A stretch of DNA of 64,000 bases from Phoronis australis (lineage: Eukaryota; Phoronida; Phoronidae). The notes under the pieces were generated by a model. That model had not been told where the DNA came from. It saw only the letters and a list, made by a program, of their open reading frames with translations, and ran no database searches. The stretch lies in the NCBI GenBank assembly GCA_002633005.1, contig NMRA01000160.1, positions 689,102 to 753,101 on the forward strand, given 5' to 3'. Position numbers and translations under genes: made by a program. Below, one piece after another: positions 36,801 through 43,215 of the stretch (position 1 is its first letter; each line of letters opens with the position of its first letter).

Positions 36801-39800
36801 ATTTTTTTGAAATGTTACAAAATAGCTTTCTATTAAAGAAATTATGGCATGTTCCCATTTTCGGATGGATTCGATGTATTTTGTGTTATCTTGTGGCCAT
36901 GTTTATGAAACAAACAACCCTTTAACACACCGATTGCGGTGCGTTTGTGAACGTATTTCAATGCTCCGCATTGCTCTTGTTATAAAATTTGGCAAATGAT
37001 TTTTTGAGATTACGACACCTTCCCATTTTTGGATGAGTTCAATGTATTCTGAGCCATCTAATGAACATTTTTATGATACAAATAAACGTCCTTAGAAGCA
37101 CACCATTTCAATGACATGGAGAGTCATGCTCCCATTTCAACACTCTGCGTTGCTCTTGTTTTTAGACTGAAAACTAATTTTCAGATTTATGTTGTCAACA
37201 TTGTTTAGTGAGTGGTGGGTGTGTAGTAGCACCACCTGGTGGCAGTACCATAAACTGCAAAGCCCTGGCAGCATCAAGTAAAGTCAAGTGGTTAGCAGAG
37301 GTTCTTTTTTTCTCAAAACAGTTAAGGAAAATCTTTATTTTAACACGTGTTATTTTGAGACGAGATGACATCCGTGTTCACTTAGTTATGGGTCGCTTTT
37401 CAGCCTTTTCATACATGCCCTAGGATCTGGGCCCGGTCTCCAATCTCCGACTCATACTCATACTCGAGATTTCATACTCAAAAATGTGCTCACTGGAGTC
37501 GTACTCAAAAAAGCATATCTAATGTCGCATTTTGAGTAGTCTCCAAACGTACTCAAATCTGACACTCATACTCAAGTTGCTATGGAACTCTTTATGATGT
37601 GAAATGCAAAACCACTCAAAGTCACGCTGATTCGTCGCTCCCTATTGGCATAGTTCACCCCAGCCACTACATTATCGTCTGCTGTCGCTGCAACTACAAG
37701 AGTACTCCTTTAATGTGGAATTCTATGTGTTCTGTAACTGTTATTTATTTTTTCAGTTTCAATACAATATTCTTATACCATTTCTTTGATACATTTGACA
37801 ATTATTAAGCTTTACTTCTTGAGTTCCACATCTCCCGAAAATATCTTAAGAAATTTTTTAACAGCTTATCACATCAAAGAATCCCTGTTCTCTCTTGCTA
37901 ATTTAGTCTCGACATAAAACCCATTGCTGTGTAGGCCTATGCTGATGTCAAAACTTTGATACTGTATCTTTGTGTTTTACCAGGTTGTATCAAGGTAGTT
38001 GACATTTGGCATGTGTGTTAAAAAATGATACATGTGCTGGCATTCAGAGTTCACCAGTGAACGGGACGAGACGTCTACTTAGAAATCGACAACAAAATCT
38101 GGAATACCATTCGAGGATTGAGAAATTATGGATGACTAAACTATGACATGAAATGTACCTGGGAAGCAAACTGTTTTTAACTTTTCTCACCTCCTTGTCT
38201 TTTGGAATCCCTACAAACCGTAGACACACCAACTGAAATAAGGCAGCACAAACTTCTCACACGACTTTTCCCACAACTGCATTCGACACTTGTAATGACT
38301 CACCAATAAGGGATTAGAATGCGCCTGTTGCCAGGAATCGTAGAGTAAGGAGTTTATGATTTGCTATGTCTGTCGTTGGTCTTTCGATATTTTGTTCTCT
38401 CTCTCGTATTTATTTGCGAGTACAATTTCAAGTACACTGCCAGACCAGACTTGAAATTTGGAGCATATAGTCGGAATTTTACTCAAAATCTTATACTCGA
38501 AATATAGATGAAATACACTTCAGTTTGAGTATACTCGAAAATTGAGTACACGCTCGAAATTTCGAGAACAGATTTTTCGAGTTTGGCATTGAATACACCA
38601 AAGCTGTGTCTGTACTCGAGTTGAGTAGGAAGTTTGAGTTTGAGCATGATTCGAGTCTGAGTACGGAGATTGAAGACCAGGCGAGACGCAACTCAGACCT
38701 GAAAATTAACCAAGTGTCGGTGAGATTCTAGTAAAACTTCGTACGTTTACTTAAGACGTGCCACAAGAGTTTAAAGAACATTGATTAGACTCCCAGGCCT
38801 TGGATCTTGTTTGCATCTTGCAGCCAGTTTATTACTTGGCAAAATATGTTGCTCTGTCACTAAGTTTTTTTTTTGTTTGTTCGCACGATACAGGTAGCAA
38901 TTTTTGTTCGATCATCACAAAATTTACACACAAGTTGTACATCTATGAGTACAGGAACCCTATTGTTTTTCGTCATAATCCGATCTAAGATGGCGGATAT
39001 GGTGGCCATTTTGTTTCCAATTTCAGATTCAATTGCTCATGGAAGCCGGAAATTTTGACATACAAGGCTGAAAATCGGTAGAAATTTTAAACTATCCATG
39101 TATTACAAATCCGCAAGAAATCATTTACTTCCGGTCAAAGATGGCGGAAATATCGGCCATGGCGCATGCGCACTTCAATTTTGTTCAAAAAACGTTTTCT
39201 CCAGTAGAGGGCGAATTCGAATTTTTTTAGGTATTAGTTTTTTACAATTTGCTATTATTCTATGTTAAAAAAACGGAAGTTGTTTCCAAGATGACGAATC
39301 TGGCGCATGTTGACCCATTTTTAGTCGTGCTGGGGTGCCATTTTAAACGGGAAGAGAAAATGACGTGAATTTTTGCATGTGGATTCTCCGAGGTATACTC
39401 TTTCAAATGAACTCCAACAATTTTTTCTCAGACTTACCGTTTTCGAGTTATTTTACTTTGAATTTCAAAAAAATCGCAAAATATTTTTTTTTGAATAATT
39501 TACGGAAAGTTGCCAAACCATCAATTTAGATAGAGTTTTTAACGGGCTTTCAGAATATGCTTTCCATTTTTCGCTAGGACGTCTACTTTTCGAATTATTC
39601 GTAATTTTCTGATAGCACTGTTCCTTTGTTGAGTGGTCTTGCTGCTTTGATGTTGGTTAAGCTTCTATTGAACAAGCTAGACTGTAGCCTATTTCTTACT
39701 GATTTATGACATCTAAGTTCGTCATATGAATGGTATGATGCTTTTCATCTTCATCACCATCGTCATCATCTTCGTCATCATCTCCGTCGTCGTCTTTTCA

Positions 39801-40193
39801 GTTAATTTTGCAAAGTGTCGCTCAAGACTGTAGCCTATTTCTTACTGATTTCTGACCTCTAAGGTCGTCATATGAATGATATTATAATGCTCATCATCGC
39901 CACGATCATTGCCATATTCATCATCTTCGTCGTCATCTTTATATTAGTCGTTTTTTCGGTTAATTTCGCCAAGTGTTGCTCCTCGGAGTGCTTTCATTTT
40001 GTTTCACTTGTCTGCTCAGTAAGAATCTTGCACTCCTCGGATTCTTTGCTGGTCAGGGGTAGCTGAGCAAACCTTGTTAATCACGTTCCTCTGATGTTTC
40101 AGGGTGAGGGGCATGGAAGGCGGAAGTCGATACTAAATACTATAGACCTATTGTTTCAGGGTGAGGGGGATGGAAGGCGGAAGTCGATACTAA
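1407..40193 (+). CDS. HNRNPK: hnRNP K-like gene, copy A (spliced coding span, 5' exon outside window)
   Basis: I assembled this gene from 12 exons: 1407-1519, 8970-9026, 11884-11927, 12360-12432, 18013-18129, 18935-19063, 24538-24671, 26357-26494, 27038-27098, 27386-27436, 34755-34924 and 40103-40136. Every intron is GT..AG, phases agree and no in-frame stop occurs (1121 coding nt in the window). The order is a bipartite basic NLS-like segment, KH1, KH2, an RGG/Gly-rich linker, KH3 and a short tail, as in hnRNP K. The family binds C-rich single-stranded RNA and DNA through KH domains and acts in transcription, splicing and mRNA stability, shuttling between nucleus and cytoplasm. Each KH domain keeps a GXXG loop ([12 protein letters not shown]). 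PCBP proteins also have three KH domains, but the NLS, the FDCE motif before KH2, the PIKG segment and the RGG linker favour hnRNP K. The start exon lies upstream of the window. Confidence 0.9.
2433..4716. mobile_element. TTAA-flanked 2.3-kb insertion specific to copy A
   Basis: In copy B the matching intron site is a single TTAA (51478-51481). In copy A, TTAA occurs at 2429-2432 and again at 4717-4720, bracketing 2284 bases with no counterpart in B. TTAA duplication is the target signature of piggyBac and Kolobok transposons. I see no convincing terminal inverted repeat and no transposase, so it would be a non-autonomous or decayed element. Confidence 0.55.
4819..6170. mobile_element. TA-flanked inverted-repeat DNA transposon, non-autonomous
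   Basis: The left end reads CCATATTTGCCGTAATAACC and the right end, reversed, CCGCATTCGCCGTAATAACC, a terminal inverted repeat of over 20 bp. TA flanks both sides (4817-4818 and 6171-6172). Copy B has the empty site GAATGTTTACTAACAAC with one TA. The 1352-bp element has no transposase frame. TA duplication fits the Tc1/mariner group. Confidence 0.8.
6903..8398. mobile_element. CTAGTGGC-box palindrome-headed repeat, family 1 (segment 1)
   Basis: It opens with a damaged palindromic head (CGCCCACATATTTATATG at 6908) and runs as diverged ~150-bp monomers, each ending in a CTAGTGGC-like box. A second, intact head occurs at about 8270. Copy B goes directly from GAACATTTATGTGA to AGTTTGATCATC at this point, so the whole block is a copy A insertion. 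The 3' hairpin end is missing. Confidence 0.7.
8970..9026 (+). CDS. HNRNPK: hnRNP K copy A, exon 3: KH1 GXXG helix-turn-helix core
   Basis: The acceptor CTTCTTCAG ends at 8969 and the donor GTAGGT follows 9026. The 19 codons read [19 protein letters not shown] and hold the KH1 GKGG nucleic-acid-binding loop. The protein is identical in copy B, with one silent change (GCC/GCT), showing strong constraint. Confidence 0.92.
10338..10567 (+). pseudogene. THAP-type zinc-finger domain, frameshifted
   Basis: From 10338 one frame reads CVSGGCSNRSQAENVSVF, the start of a THAP domain with the C-x4-C pair. At about 10391 the match moves to another frame, PKDTKVAQKWHRFVRR, then LCSAHFEDSCFD with the C-x2-H pair, ending at a stop (10565-10567). 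THAP domains are C2CH zinc-binding DNA-recognition modules found in host regulators and in P-element and Kolobok-type transposases. A one-base loss (or similar) breaks the frame, so it cannot make a full domain as it stands. No transposase catalytic region follows. Confidence 0.7.
10606..10848 (-). pseudogene. Acidic N-terminal fragment within the THAP element
   Basis: An 80-codon minus-strand frame starts 28 bases inside the right inverted repeat and reads MAESSEFESDDDYEQELNDT at its start. The acidic opening looks coding, the rest does not, and I cannot assign a family. It faces the THAP fragment tail to tail, as if an internal deletion joined the two ends of a larger element. Confidence 0.35.
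11128..11226. repeat. CA-rich microsatellite
   Basis: Imperfect CACACA and CACTCACCCACA units over about 100 bases in copy A. Copy B has only a short CACACTCATACACA remnant near 54117-54132. Confidence 0.85.
11725..11770. repeat. AT/TCTC microsatellite
   Basis: An alternating TATATA tract followed by TCTCTCTC. The matching copy B tract (about 54677-54700) is shorter. Confidence 0.7.
11884..11927 (+). CDS. HNRNPK: hnRNP K copy A, exon 4: KH1 variable loop
   Basis: This 44-nt exon follows CTGCAG and precedes GTATGA, and is too short to stand out as an open frame. It reads [14 protein letters not shown] plus two bases of an arginine codon completed by the next exon. It matches the S-V-x-V-P-D-S-x-G-P-E-R segment of hnRNP K KH1. 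Copy B keeps the ancestral-looking DSLGPER, while copy A has DGLSTKR, four changes in 15 residues. Confidence 0.82.
12360..12432 (+). CDS. HNRNPK: hnRNP K copy A, exon 5: C-terminal helix of KH1
   Basis: The acceptor TCTTTCCAG ends at 12359 and the donor GTAAGT starts at 12433. One base completes the previous arginine, then the exon reads [17 protein letters not shown] and IIPTLED, corresponding to the ILSISAD..IIPTLEE stretch of hnRNP K. Copy B encodes the same protein with two silent differences. An exon for the KH1-KH2 linker was looked for downstream and not found. The phase allows a direct join to the KH2 exon. Confidence 0.88.
13365..13600. repeat. ~105-bp tandem repeat in the KH1-KH2 intron
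   Basis: Units containing CATTCACCACCACACTTC and GTGCGGCAGCGGGCTTTG occur twice plus a part in copy A. Copy B (about 56490-56630) has roughly one fewer unit. One frame stays open and is proline/serine-rich, but unequal length and lack of a phase-consistent exon argue against coding. Confidence 0.6.
13824..17404. mobile_element. Family 1 palindrome-headed repeat (segment 2)
   Basis: Insertion absent from copy B. It begins at a palindromic head (13826), has a second head at 14548 and a 452-bp higher-order repeat (about 14.7-15.9 kb). It holds an internal 3' end at 16473-16506 (GTGGGCGCATTTCAACGC, then TCCGCGTTGCTCTTGTT) and ends in a clipped tail near 17388-17404. The internal 3' end suggests two or more elements inserted together. 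Confidence 0.75.
14690..15900. repeat. 452-bp higher-order tandem repeat
   Basis: CAACGGAAGA starts at 15141 and again at 15593, exactly 452 bases apart, and the sequence between is nearly identical. Each 452-bp unit is three diverged ~150-bp monomers, ending respectively in CCTAGTGGCAATTTT, ACCTAGTGGCCATTTTTA and TCCTAGTGGCAGTTTTG. Confidence 0.8.
17880..17985. repeat. Relic 3' end of a family 2-like element before the KH2 exon
   Basis: CAGTGTTGCTCCGCC followed by AGAGCGCTTCCATTTTTG resembles the family 2 tail (GTGTCGCTCCTCCGAGCGC). The same relic is at about 57110-57200 in copy B, so it predates the gene duplication. Confidence 0.4.
18013..18129 (+). CDS. HNRNPK: hnRNP K copy A, exon 6: first half of KH2
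   Basis: The acceptor GTTGACAG ends at 18012 and the donor GTAAGT starts at 18130; 39 codons. The peptide carries the DDFDCEV motif typical of hnRNP K just before KH2, then [16 protein letters not shown] with the GXXG loop GRGG. Nine of 39 residues differ from copy B, and all 11 nucleotide differences I count are amino-acid changing. Copy B (HHSLAGG) is closer to vertebrate hnRNP K here than copy A (QRSVVGG). Confidence 0.92.
18935..19063 (+). CDS. HNRNPK: hnRNP K copy A, exon 7: second half of KH2
   Basis: The acceptor TTTTCATAG ends at 18934 and the donor GTAAGT starts at 19064; 43 codons. It begins [17 protein letters not shown] and ends [14 protein letters not shown], matching the NTQTTIKLFQECC..STDRV region of hnRNP K. 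Copy B has SKCPGSTDR here. Copy A keeps the ECC seen in vertebrates but loses the P and D of PxSTDR. Confidence 0.9.
19300..23320. mobile_element. Family 1 palindrome-headed repeat (segment 3), with clean ends
   Basis: Copy A leaves alignment with copy B exactly at ATGCGCCCACATATTTATG (19301) and rejoins just after CTCTTGTT (23320). This fixes both ends of the family. Internal heads occur at about 20084 and 21421, and three 3' ends are stacked at 22941-22975, 23118-23152 and 23291-23320. An assembly duplication around the N at 20217 inflates this segment. Confidence 0.8.
19636..20666. repeat. Perfect 449-bp direct repeat flanking a single N (likely assembly artefact)
   Basis: The sequence from 19636 (GAGTCTGTTTTTTGGCGTCC) to about 20084 recurs without visible difference from 20218 to 20666, the second copy starting right after the lone N at 20217. 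Identity far above that of other monomers points to unmerged contig overlap. Confidence 0.8.
24538..24671 (+). CDS. HNRNPK: hnRNP K copy A, exon 8: PIKG segment and start of the RGG linker
   Basis: The acceptor CCTTTCAG ends at 24537. The exon begins LPIKGQAVKYDPGND, equivalent to SPIKG.. of hnRNP K, and runs into [20 protein letters not shown], an RGG box of the type methylated by arginine methyltransferases. The donor chosen is the GT at 24672, because only this gives the right phase with the next acceptor; the next downstream GT would create a TGA across the junction. Copy A lacks six codons (AESYGG) found in copy B between VED and FT. Confidence 0.82.
24794..24872. repeat. (AC)n microsatellite
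   Basis: About 39 uninterrupted AC units. It sits at the junction with the LINE ORF1 remnant and is absent from copy B. Confidence 0.95.
25040..25842 (-). pseudogene. LINE ORF1-like protein, frameshifted
   Basis: On the minus strand the frame opens MSDKSEPNSQKKRQASKNSE, a Lys/Ser-rich start (25842). It continues in broken frames through a Glu/Lys-rich coiled-coil-like stretch (WLDEKLNEILSAGLEIQFAK) and then IRIGR, RPTVVKFTTHNARSNFFRQR and VNESLTKRRAKLFKAVK. These match the RNA-binding ORF1 proteins of non-LTR retrotransposons. At least two stops or frameshifts interrupt it, near 25705 and 25450. No ORF2 follows. The block is absent from the same intron of copy B. Confidence 0.65.
26357..26494 (+). 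CDS. HNRNPK: hnRNP K copy A, exon 9: Gly-rich linker
   Basis: The acceptor CATTTCAG ends at 26356 and the donor GTGGGC starts at 26495. The exon is almost pure glycine with Phe, Arg and Asp ([20 protein letters not shown] and so on), a low-complexity segment expected to support RNA binding and condensation. It is the same length (138 nt) as in copy B. Confidence 0.85.
27038..27098 (+). CDS. HNRNPK: hnRNP K copy A, exon 10: shortened Gly/Arg linker
   Basis: The acceptor TTTCTAG ends at 27037 and the donor GTGAGT starts at 27099. It reads FGAGSRGRGGQSNLSSDSGM after completing an arginine codon. Copy B's exon is 115 nt, so copy A is exactly 54 nt (18 codons) shorter, missing a block rich in [17 protein letters not shown]. 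The loss keeps frame. Confidence 0.82.
27386..27436 (+). CDS. HNRNPK: hnRNP K copy A, exon 11: lead-in to KH3
   Basis: The acceptor TGTTTCCAG ends at 27385 and the donor GTAAGA starts at 27437. The 17 codons read [24 protein letters not shown] is the first KH3 strand (QVTIPKD in hnRNP K). Copy B has three extra codons here. Confidence 0.85.
27437..28328. other. Copy A intron shared with copy B, no gene
   Basis: Aligns closely with copy B 62729-63640. Short open frames in it are not conserved in length between copies and show no domain. I see only intron. Confidence 0.6.
29664..31490. mobile_element. Family 2 palindrome-headed element, nested in family 1
   Basis: It splits a family 1 monomer between CAGGATCTTTATT and GAATTTTGCTGG, so both ends are clear. 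The head is a perfect palindrome, ACTTGGCGGAA, TTC, TTCCGCCAAGT. The tail repeats TTCCGCCAAGT and adds a hairpin CGCTC-CTCC-GAGCG, then CTCTCGT. The body contains a three-unit ~305-bp tandem repeat. No protein domain was seen. Confidence 0.75.
30380..31395. repeat. ~305-bp tandem repeat, three units
   Basis: Units begin at about 30380, 30691 and 30993 with CAAACTACCAC/TTTAGATAGA. Each contains GACGTCTACTTTTTGAATTA and TGACCCAGACTGACCCAGCC. It lies inside the family 2 element. Confidence 0.85.
32041..32505 (+). pseudogene. LINE ORF2 C-terminal fragment and 3' tail
   Basis: The plus-strand peptide LNWPTLQERRAQNKPSLLYK and the later FFPSTILLWNRLP match the end of non-LTR reverse-transcriptase proteins (the conserved R-R and W-N-x-L-P pattern). 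It interrupts a family 1 CTAGTGGC box (GCGCCATC before, TTGTGGTCATTTTT after), which marks the insertion ends. Only the last ~80 codons and a 3' untranslated tail are present. Confidence 0.65.
33746..34503. other. Assembly gap (N)
   Basis: 758 undetermined bases, in the intron before KH3. The left flank is family 1 repeat, so the true length is uncertain. Confidence 1.
34755..34924 (+). CDS. HNRNPK: hnRNP K copy A, exon 12: KH3 domain
   Basis: The acceptor CATTGCAG ends at 34754 and the donor GTAAGT starts at 34925. It encodes LAGKVIGRGGERIRSIRANS, then GASITIDEPLPNTNDRVITI and QGSESQITKAKFLMQQ. This is a complete KH3 with the GRGG loop and the SGAS-I-x-IDEPL motif diagnostic of hnRNP K. The exon starts 251 bases after the assembly gap. 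Confidence 0.95.
34995..35493. mobile_element. ~500-bp inverted-repeat MITE (CAGGGCTTGGAAT family), copy 1
   Basis: The ends read CAAGGCTTGGAATTTTCC and, at the right, GGTCATTCCAAGCCCTG. The 6-bp AATGAT is present on both sides. Its inner sequence closely matches the element at 57418-57917. Short open frames in it are not gene-like. Confidence 0.75.
35548..37160. mobile_element. Family 1 palindrome-headed repeat (segment 5)
   Basis: It begins with a degraded head (CCCACCTATTTATATGTGG) and contains CTAGTGGC monomers. Two 3' ends follow, at 36946-36982 and 37126-37160, both finishing TTGCTCTTGTT. A family 3 element is nested at about 36296-36470. Confidence 0.7.
36296..36470. mobile_element. 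Small GC-rich palindromic element (family 3), nested
   Basis: It begins GCATGCGCACACCCAGG and carries CCCCATTAGGCAAAGTAGG and GCGAATGCGCACTTCACAG. The same sequence, inverted and longer, is at 40707-40937, where both ends read as CATGYGCGCACCCAG inverted repeats. Confidence 0.55.
37431..38682. mobile_element. Inverted-repeat element with ACTCATACTC subterminal repeats
   Basis: The left end GCCCGGTCTCCAATCTCCG and the right end (reversed GCCTGGTCTTCAATCTCCG) form an inverted repeat. Both arms are packed with ACTCATACTC / GAGTATACTC-like units (37445-37590 and 38405-38665), while the centre is unique. No protein domain was seen. Confidence 0.65.
38834..39996. mobile_element. Family 2 palindrome-headed element, second copy
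   Basis: It starts TTACTTGGCAAAATATGTTG, lacking the second palindrome arm, and shares the body of the 29664 copy (GCTCTGTCACTAAG; AAGATGGCGGAAATAT). It ends TTTCGCCAAGTGTTGCTCC followed by TCGGAGTGCTTTCATT. A ~158-bp stretch before the end is duplicated in tandem (39674-39831, 39832-39990). Confidence 0.65.
40103..40136 (+). CDS. HNRNPK: hnRNP K copy A, terminal coding exon (first of two)
   Basis: The acceptor TGATGTTTCAG ends at 40102. One base completes alanine from KH3's last codon, then VRGMEGGSRY and stop TAA (40134-40136). The tail length agrees with the ten or so residues after KH3 in hnRNP K. A near-identical exon follows 57 bases downstream. Confidence 0.75.
40160..40193 (+). CDS. 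HNRNPK: hnRNP K copy A, duplicate terminal exon
   Basis: A second acceptor (TTGTTTCAG, ending 40159) is followed by the same coding bases with one silent-looking base change, again giving VRGMEGGSRY and TAA. Either acceptor would yield the same protein, so this is a redundant splice target made by a tandem duplication. Confidence 0.6.
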
Positions 40194-40474
40194 ATATTAT
40201 AGACCTATGCATCTGATAAACACTCTGCTTGTGTCTTCAATTTCTTTTTTTAGTAGTAGCATGTAATTCAGTTTTAACTATTCCCATTTTAAATTTGACT
40301 TGTGTGTTGTTAACTGACTTTTTAGTGCTTTGTAAATATGATACTTTGTGAAATTTCTTTGATCTTTGTTAATTTAGTGATAATTGATCCCTAGAATTCT
40401 TCTGTAGACAACTGCTAATTAATTTGGACAGAAATATTGCTGATGTAGATTTTTATTATTTCGGACTGGTTTCC

Positions 40475-40480
40475 AATAAA
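40475..40480 (+). promoter_or_regulatory. polyadenylation signal of copy A
   Basis: AATAAA lies about 340 bases after the first stop codon, in AT-rich untranslated sequence, followed by a T/GT-rich stretch near 40490-40520. This is the expected 3' end of copy A. Confidence 0.6.
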
Positions 40481-40706
40481 ATTGACCTATTTTGTGAAAT
40501 TGTTGACTTGTTTTTATTAGCTTGTCTGAGCTGAGCACTCAGTCACATTGTGTCTGAGGCGCTCCTTTGACAGTAGCAGTTCTCAGGGTTATGCCATGAT
40601 TCAATACTGGGCATGTGACTCAGTGTAAAGATCTTGATTTGCACTATGTCCTAAACAAATTGTGCAAAAAAGCTTGGGAAAGACGTGGTGAATTGTGGGG
40701 TGTTAG

Positions 40707-40937
40707 CATGTGCGCACCCAGCCTTCAATATGGGGGCGCTCGAATTCCTGACGTTGTCGACGTTTTGGTAACAAAAAAGTGGGAGACTAAAAAACAAAAA
40801 CGAGGGCACCACTGTGAATTGCGCGTTTGCGCTTGTTTAGTGGACTTTTTTCTCATTTTCTCGGATTTTTTTCTCAGAGGCGGACCTTTTTCCCCACTTC
40901 GCCAAATGGGGAGAGCCCCACCTGGGTGCGCGCATGG
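40707..40937. mobile_element. Family 3 palindromic element, fuller copy
   Basis: The ends CATGTGCGCACCCAGCC and CTGGGTGCGCGCATGG are inverted repeats. The interior matches, inverted, the copy nested at 36296. A further end-like fragment, GCTGGGTGCGCGAATGG, lies at about 41000. Confidence 0.55.
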
Positions 40938-41103
40938 TTAACTACCCAGATTTTTTAGTTTCACATTCTCAAAAATTCGAGCCCCCTGTCTTTCAGGCTG
41001 GGTGCGCGAATGGTCAGTCAGTGCACAATCCAGCAGACTTCTAGTCATACGAGCTACAAACTTGATGGAAAAGAATTCCAAGGTTACATGTGACTATATG
41101 GCG

Positions 41104-41864
41104 AAGGTTCACTACTCCGAAGGTCCACTACTCTGAAGATCCACTAGATATCCGAAGGCTCACTAGTACTCTGATCGAAGATCCACTAGTTCGAAGGTTC
41201 ACTACGAAAGTTCATTACCTTCGAAAATTCACTACTTCGAATTTCCGCAATTCCAAAACCAGAACTCCGACAGTTCACTGCTCCGATCGTCTGTGTGCTC
41301 ACGACTCATACTAAAGCAGAGACAACGTCTGGGGCACGGGTCAAGGCTGCGGCGACCAACGGCGGTTTCGAGAAGACTGAATGGGACTCCCTGACTTCGT
41401 GGAGACTGGCAGAGACAGGGTGGCCTACTTCACTTAGTTTATACCCGGCCTTGTGCGTGGTTCCTTGGGTGAGGTTGAGGCGCAGTGGCCCTAAACTTGT
41501 CATCCGCGCTGCGTTGCGATCTTGACATAGATTTGATGAATGTGTCGTGGTTGATAATTCATCTGTATTCCTAAAATGCAAGTGCGTACTCATTTTAAGA
41601 CATATGCGGGCAATTTCGCATGCACATGAAGTCTGACCGCCGTTTGTAGTTGTAGCCTACTGACGGGCAGCTAAAGACGGTGGTCACAGTCTACACGAGT
41701 CCACAAAAAGTGTTGTAATGCCCGGGCGTTGTTTTCGATATAGGCGTGTCTAATAACCGAAGTATCGTTTATTTTTGCATGTAAAAGTTAATTTGCAAGA
41801 TATTTTTGGAGCAGTGAAACTTCGGAGTAGTGAATCTTCGAAGTAGTGAACCTTCGAAATAGTG
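41104..41864. mobile_element. Inverted-repeat element with arrayed TTCACTACTTCGAAGG ends
   Basis: About ten degenerate ~17-bp units (AAGGTTCACTACTCCG type) occupy 41104-41290. Their reverse complement (GTAGTGAATCTTCGAAG) occupies 41810-41864. Between lies ~520 bp of unrelated sequence with no recognisable domain. Confidence 0.6.
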
Positions 41865-43210
41865 GGCTGTTTCCGTCCATTTCCAGCGATATAGTGTTTG
41901 ATTTTATTTCTGTTTCTGTTGACGAAGGACATTATTATACTCCGAAAATTTTAGTTGATCCATTCTTGTTGTTTTATTTACCTATTTATATTCAGCGATA
42001 TAAGCAACTTAAGTAAACACGCAAAAATACGACCGGCATTCGCCGACTAAACTTCATGATATTTCCCTCCGAGTATGTAAAGAGGTGTAGTCACTCATTT
42101 ATGCAAGGTTGATTTGAAATTTTGGCAGGACCGAGAACGTTCTCATTCTAGACCACATTACATCCAAATTTGCATCCCGTTCTTTGTGAGCACTGCCGTC
42201 TCTGCATCCTTTCTGGTAGTACAAATTCCGTCTCATTTCATGAACATCAGAGCTGAGAGTCACCGTTGTGTAGAGATTTTCCCTTCCCCCTAATTAAGCT
42301 GCGTCGAGGGCCTTACCGAAAACTACAGTGTCGACGTTTGCAAAATATCTAAGGTCCAGATACACCATTCTTGAAATTTGAACCAACCGCCGCTCAATGT
42401 CGGCTACGGGCCTAGGGTGTAAACGGCAAAATTTAAACTTGTTTTGCAGTTACATATATTGAAAACCCCGTTTCACTAATTTCATTCTGATAATTCGTAC
42501 AGCCGACCTGGGTAAATTTCAAAGTTTGCGGAAAGTGTAGTTACAAACACCATGCATATGATTCAGTCGGGCATCACCTAGCGGCTCTTGAGTCATAAAA
42601 GATGATGAGCCTGGCTCCGGAGATCACTGAGAGTAGGCCTACTCGACTACGCTTTGGATAATGGGAGGGGTGCAGATGAAGGGGATACCCACTGTATATA
42701 TAGGGGTTTAGTCTCTAAGTAAGTGACCCGTTTGCAGTCAGCTTCCAAAAAGTCAGCGTTTCATACAGTTTTGGGGGCAGAAAACGTTATCATCATACCC
42801 TTTTAGTTGTCACTGTTTAATTCCCTAAACGTAATTTCACACGGATCGGCTTGGGCAGCTGTATTCTTAAGTAATTAAATCTGAAGGAGTACAAGACTTG
42901 GCCAAGTTGTAAATTGAGTTAAATAAAAATATTTAAAAATTTGCTGTAGATTTTTGTATCAAGAAAATAGCATCCTTCTGGCACTGGGAGCCTAATTATA
43001 CTCCCAAAATGCATGAACTTCCTCTTTTGTTGGGAAAGTTGGAAAAGACGTCTATTTTGTTGGAATTCAAAGGGAGACTGATCGTGAAGTCATACAAATG
43101 ATCCCCGTATCAGCTTTCTATGACAGCCCCCCCCCCCCACTGGTTCATTCATGCCCAGAATTGTAGGTTAGGCTTTCCTCAATTACCAACTGACCTTTGG
43201 TAATTGGCCC
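41865..43210. other. Intergenic, nothing recognised
   Basis: Mixed-composition sequence with no sustained open frame, RNA gene or repeat structure that I can identify, apart from a C-run at about 43126-43138. Confidence 0.4.
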
Positions 43211-43215
43211 ATCAC

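Larger units (their letters stand above)
40097..40210 (+). repeat. 57-bp tandem duplication of the acceptor and terminal exon
   Basis: Two units, 40097-40153 and 40154-40210, each begin GTTTCAGGGTGAGGGG and end TATAGACCTAT. They differ at three or so positions. Each holds a 3' splice site, the last ten codons and the stop of copy A. Confidence 0.9.
40137..40520 (+). other. 3' untranslated region of copy A
   Basis: AT-rich sequence between the terminal coding exon and the polyadenylation signal at 40475, interrupted only by the duplicated terminal exon. There are no further open frames. Confidence 0.55.
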
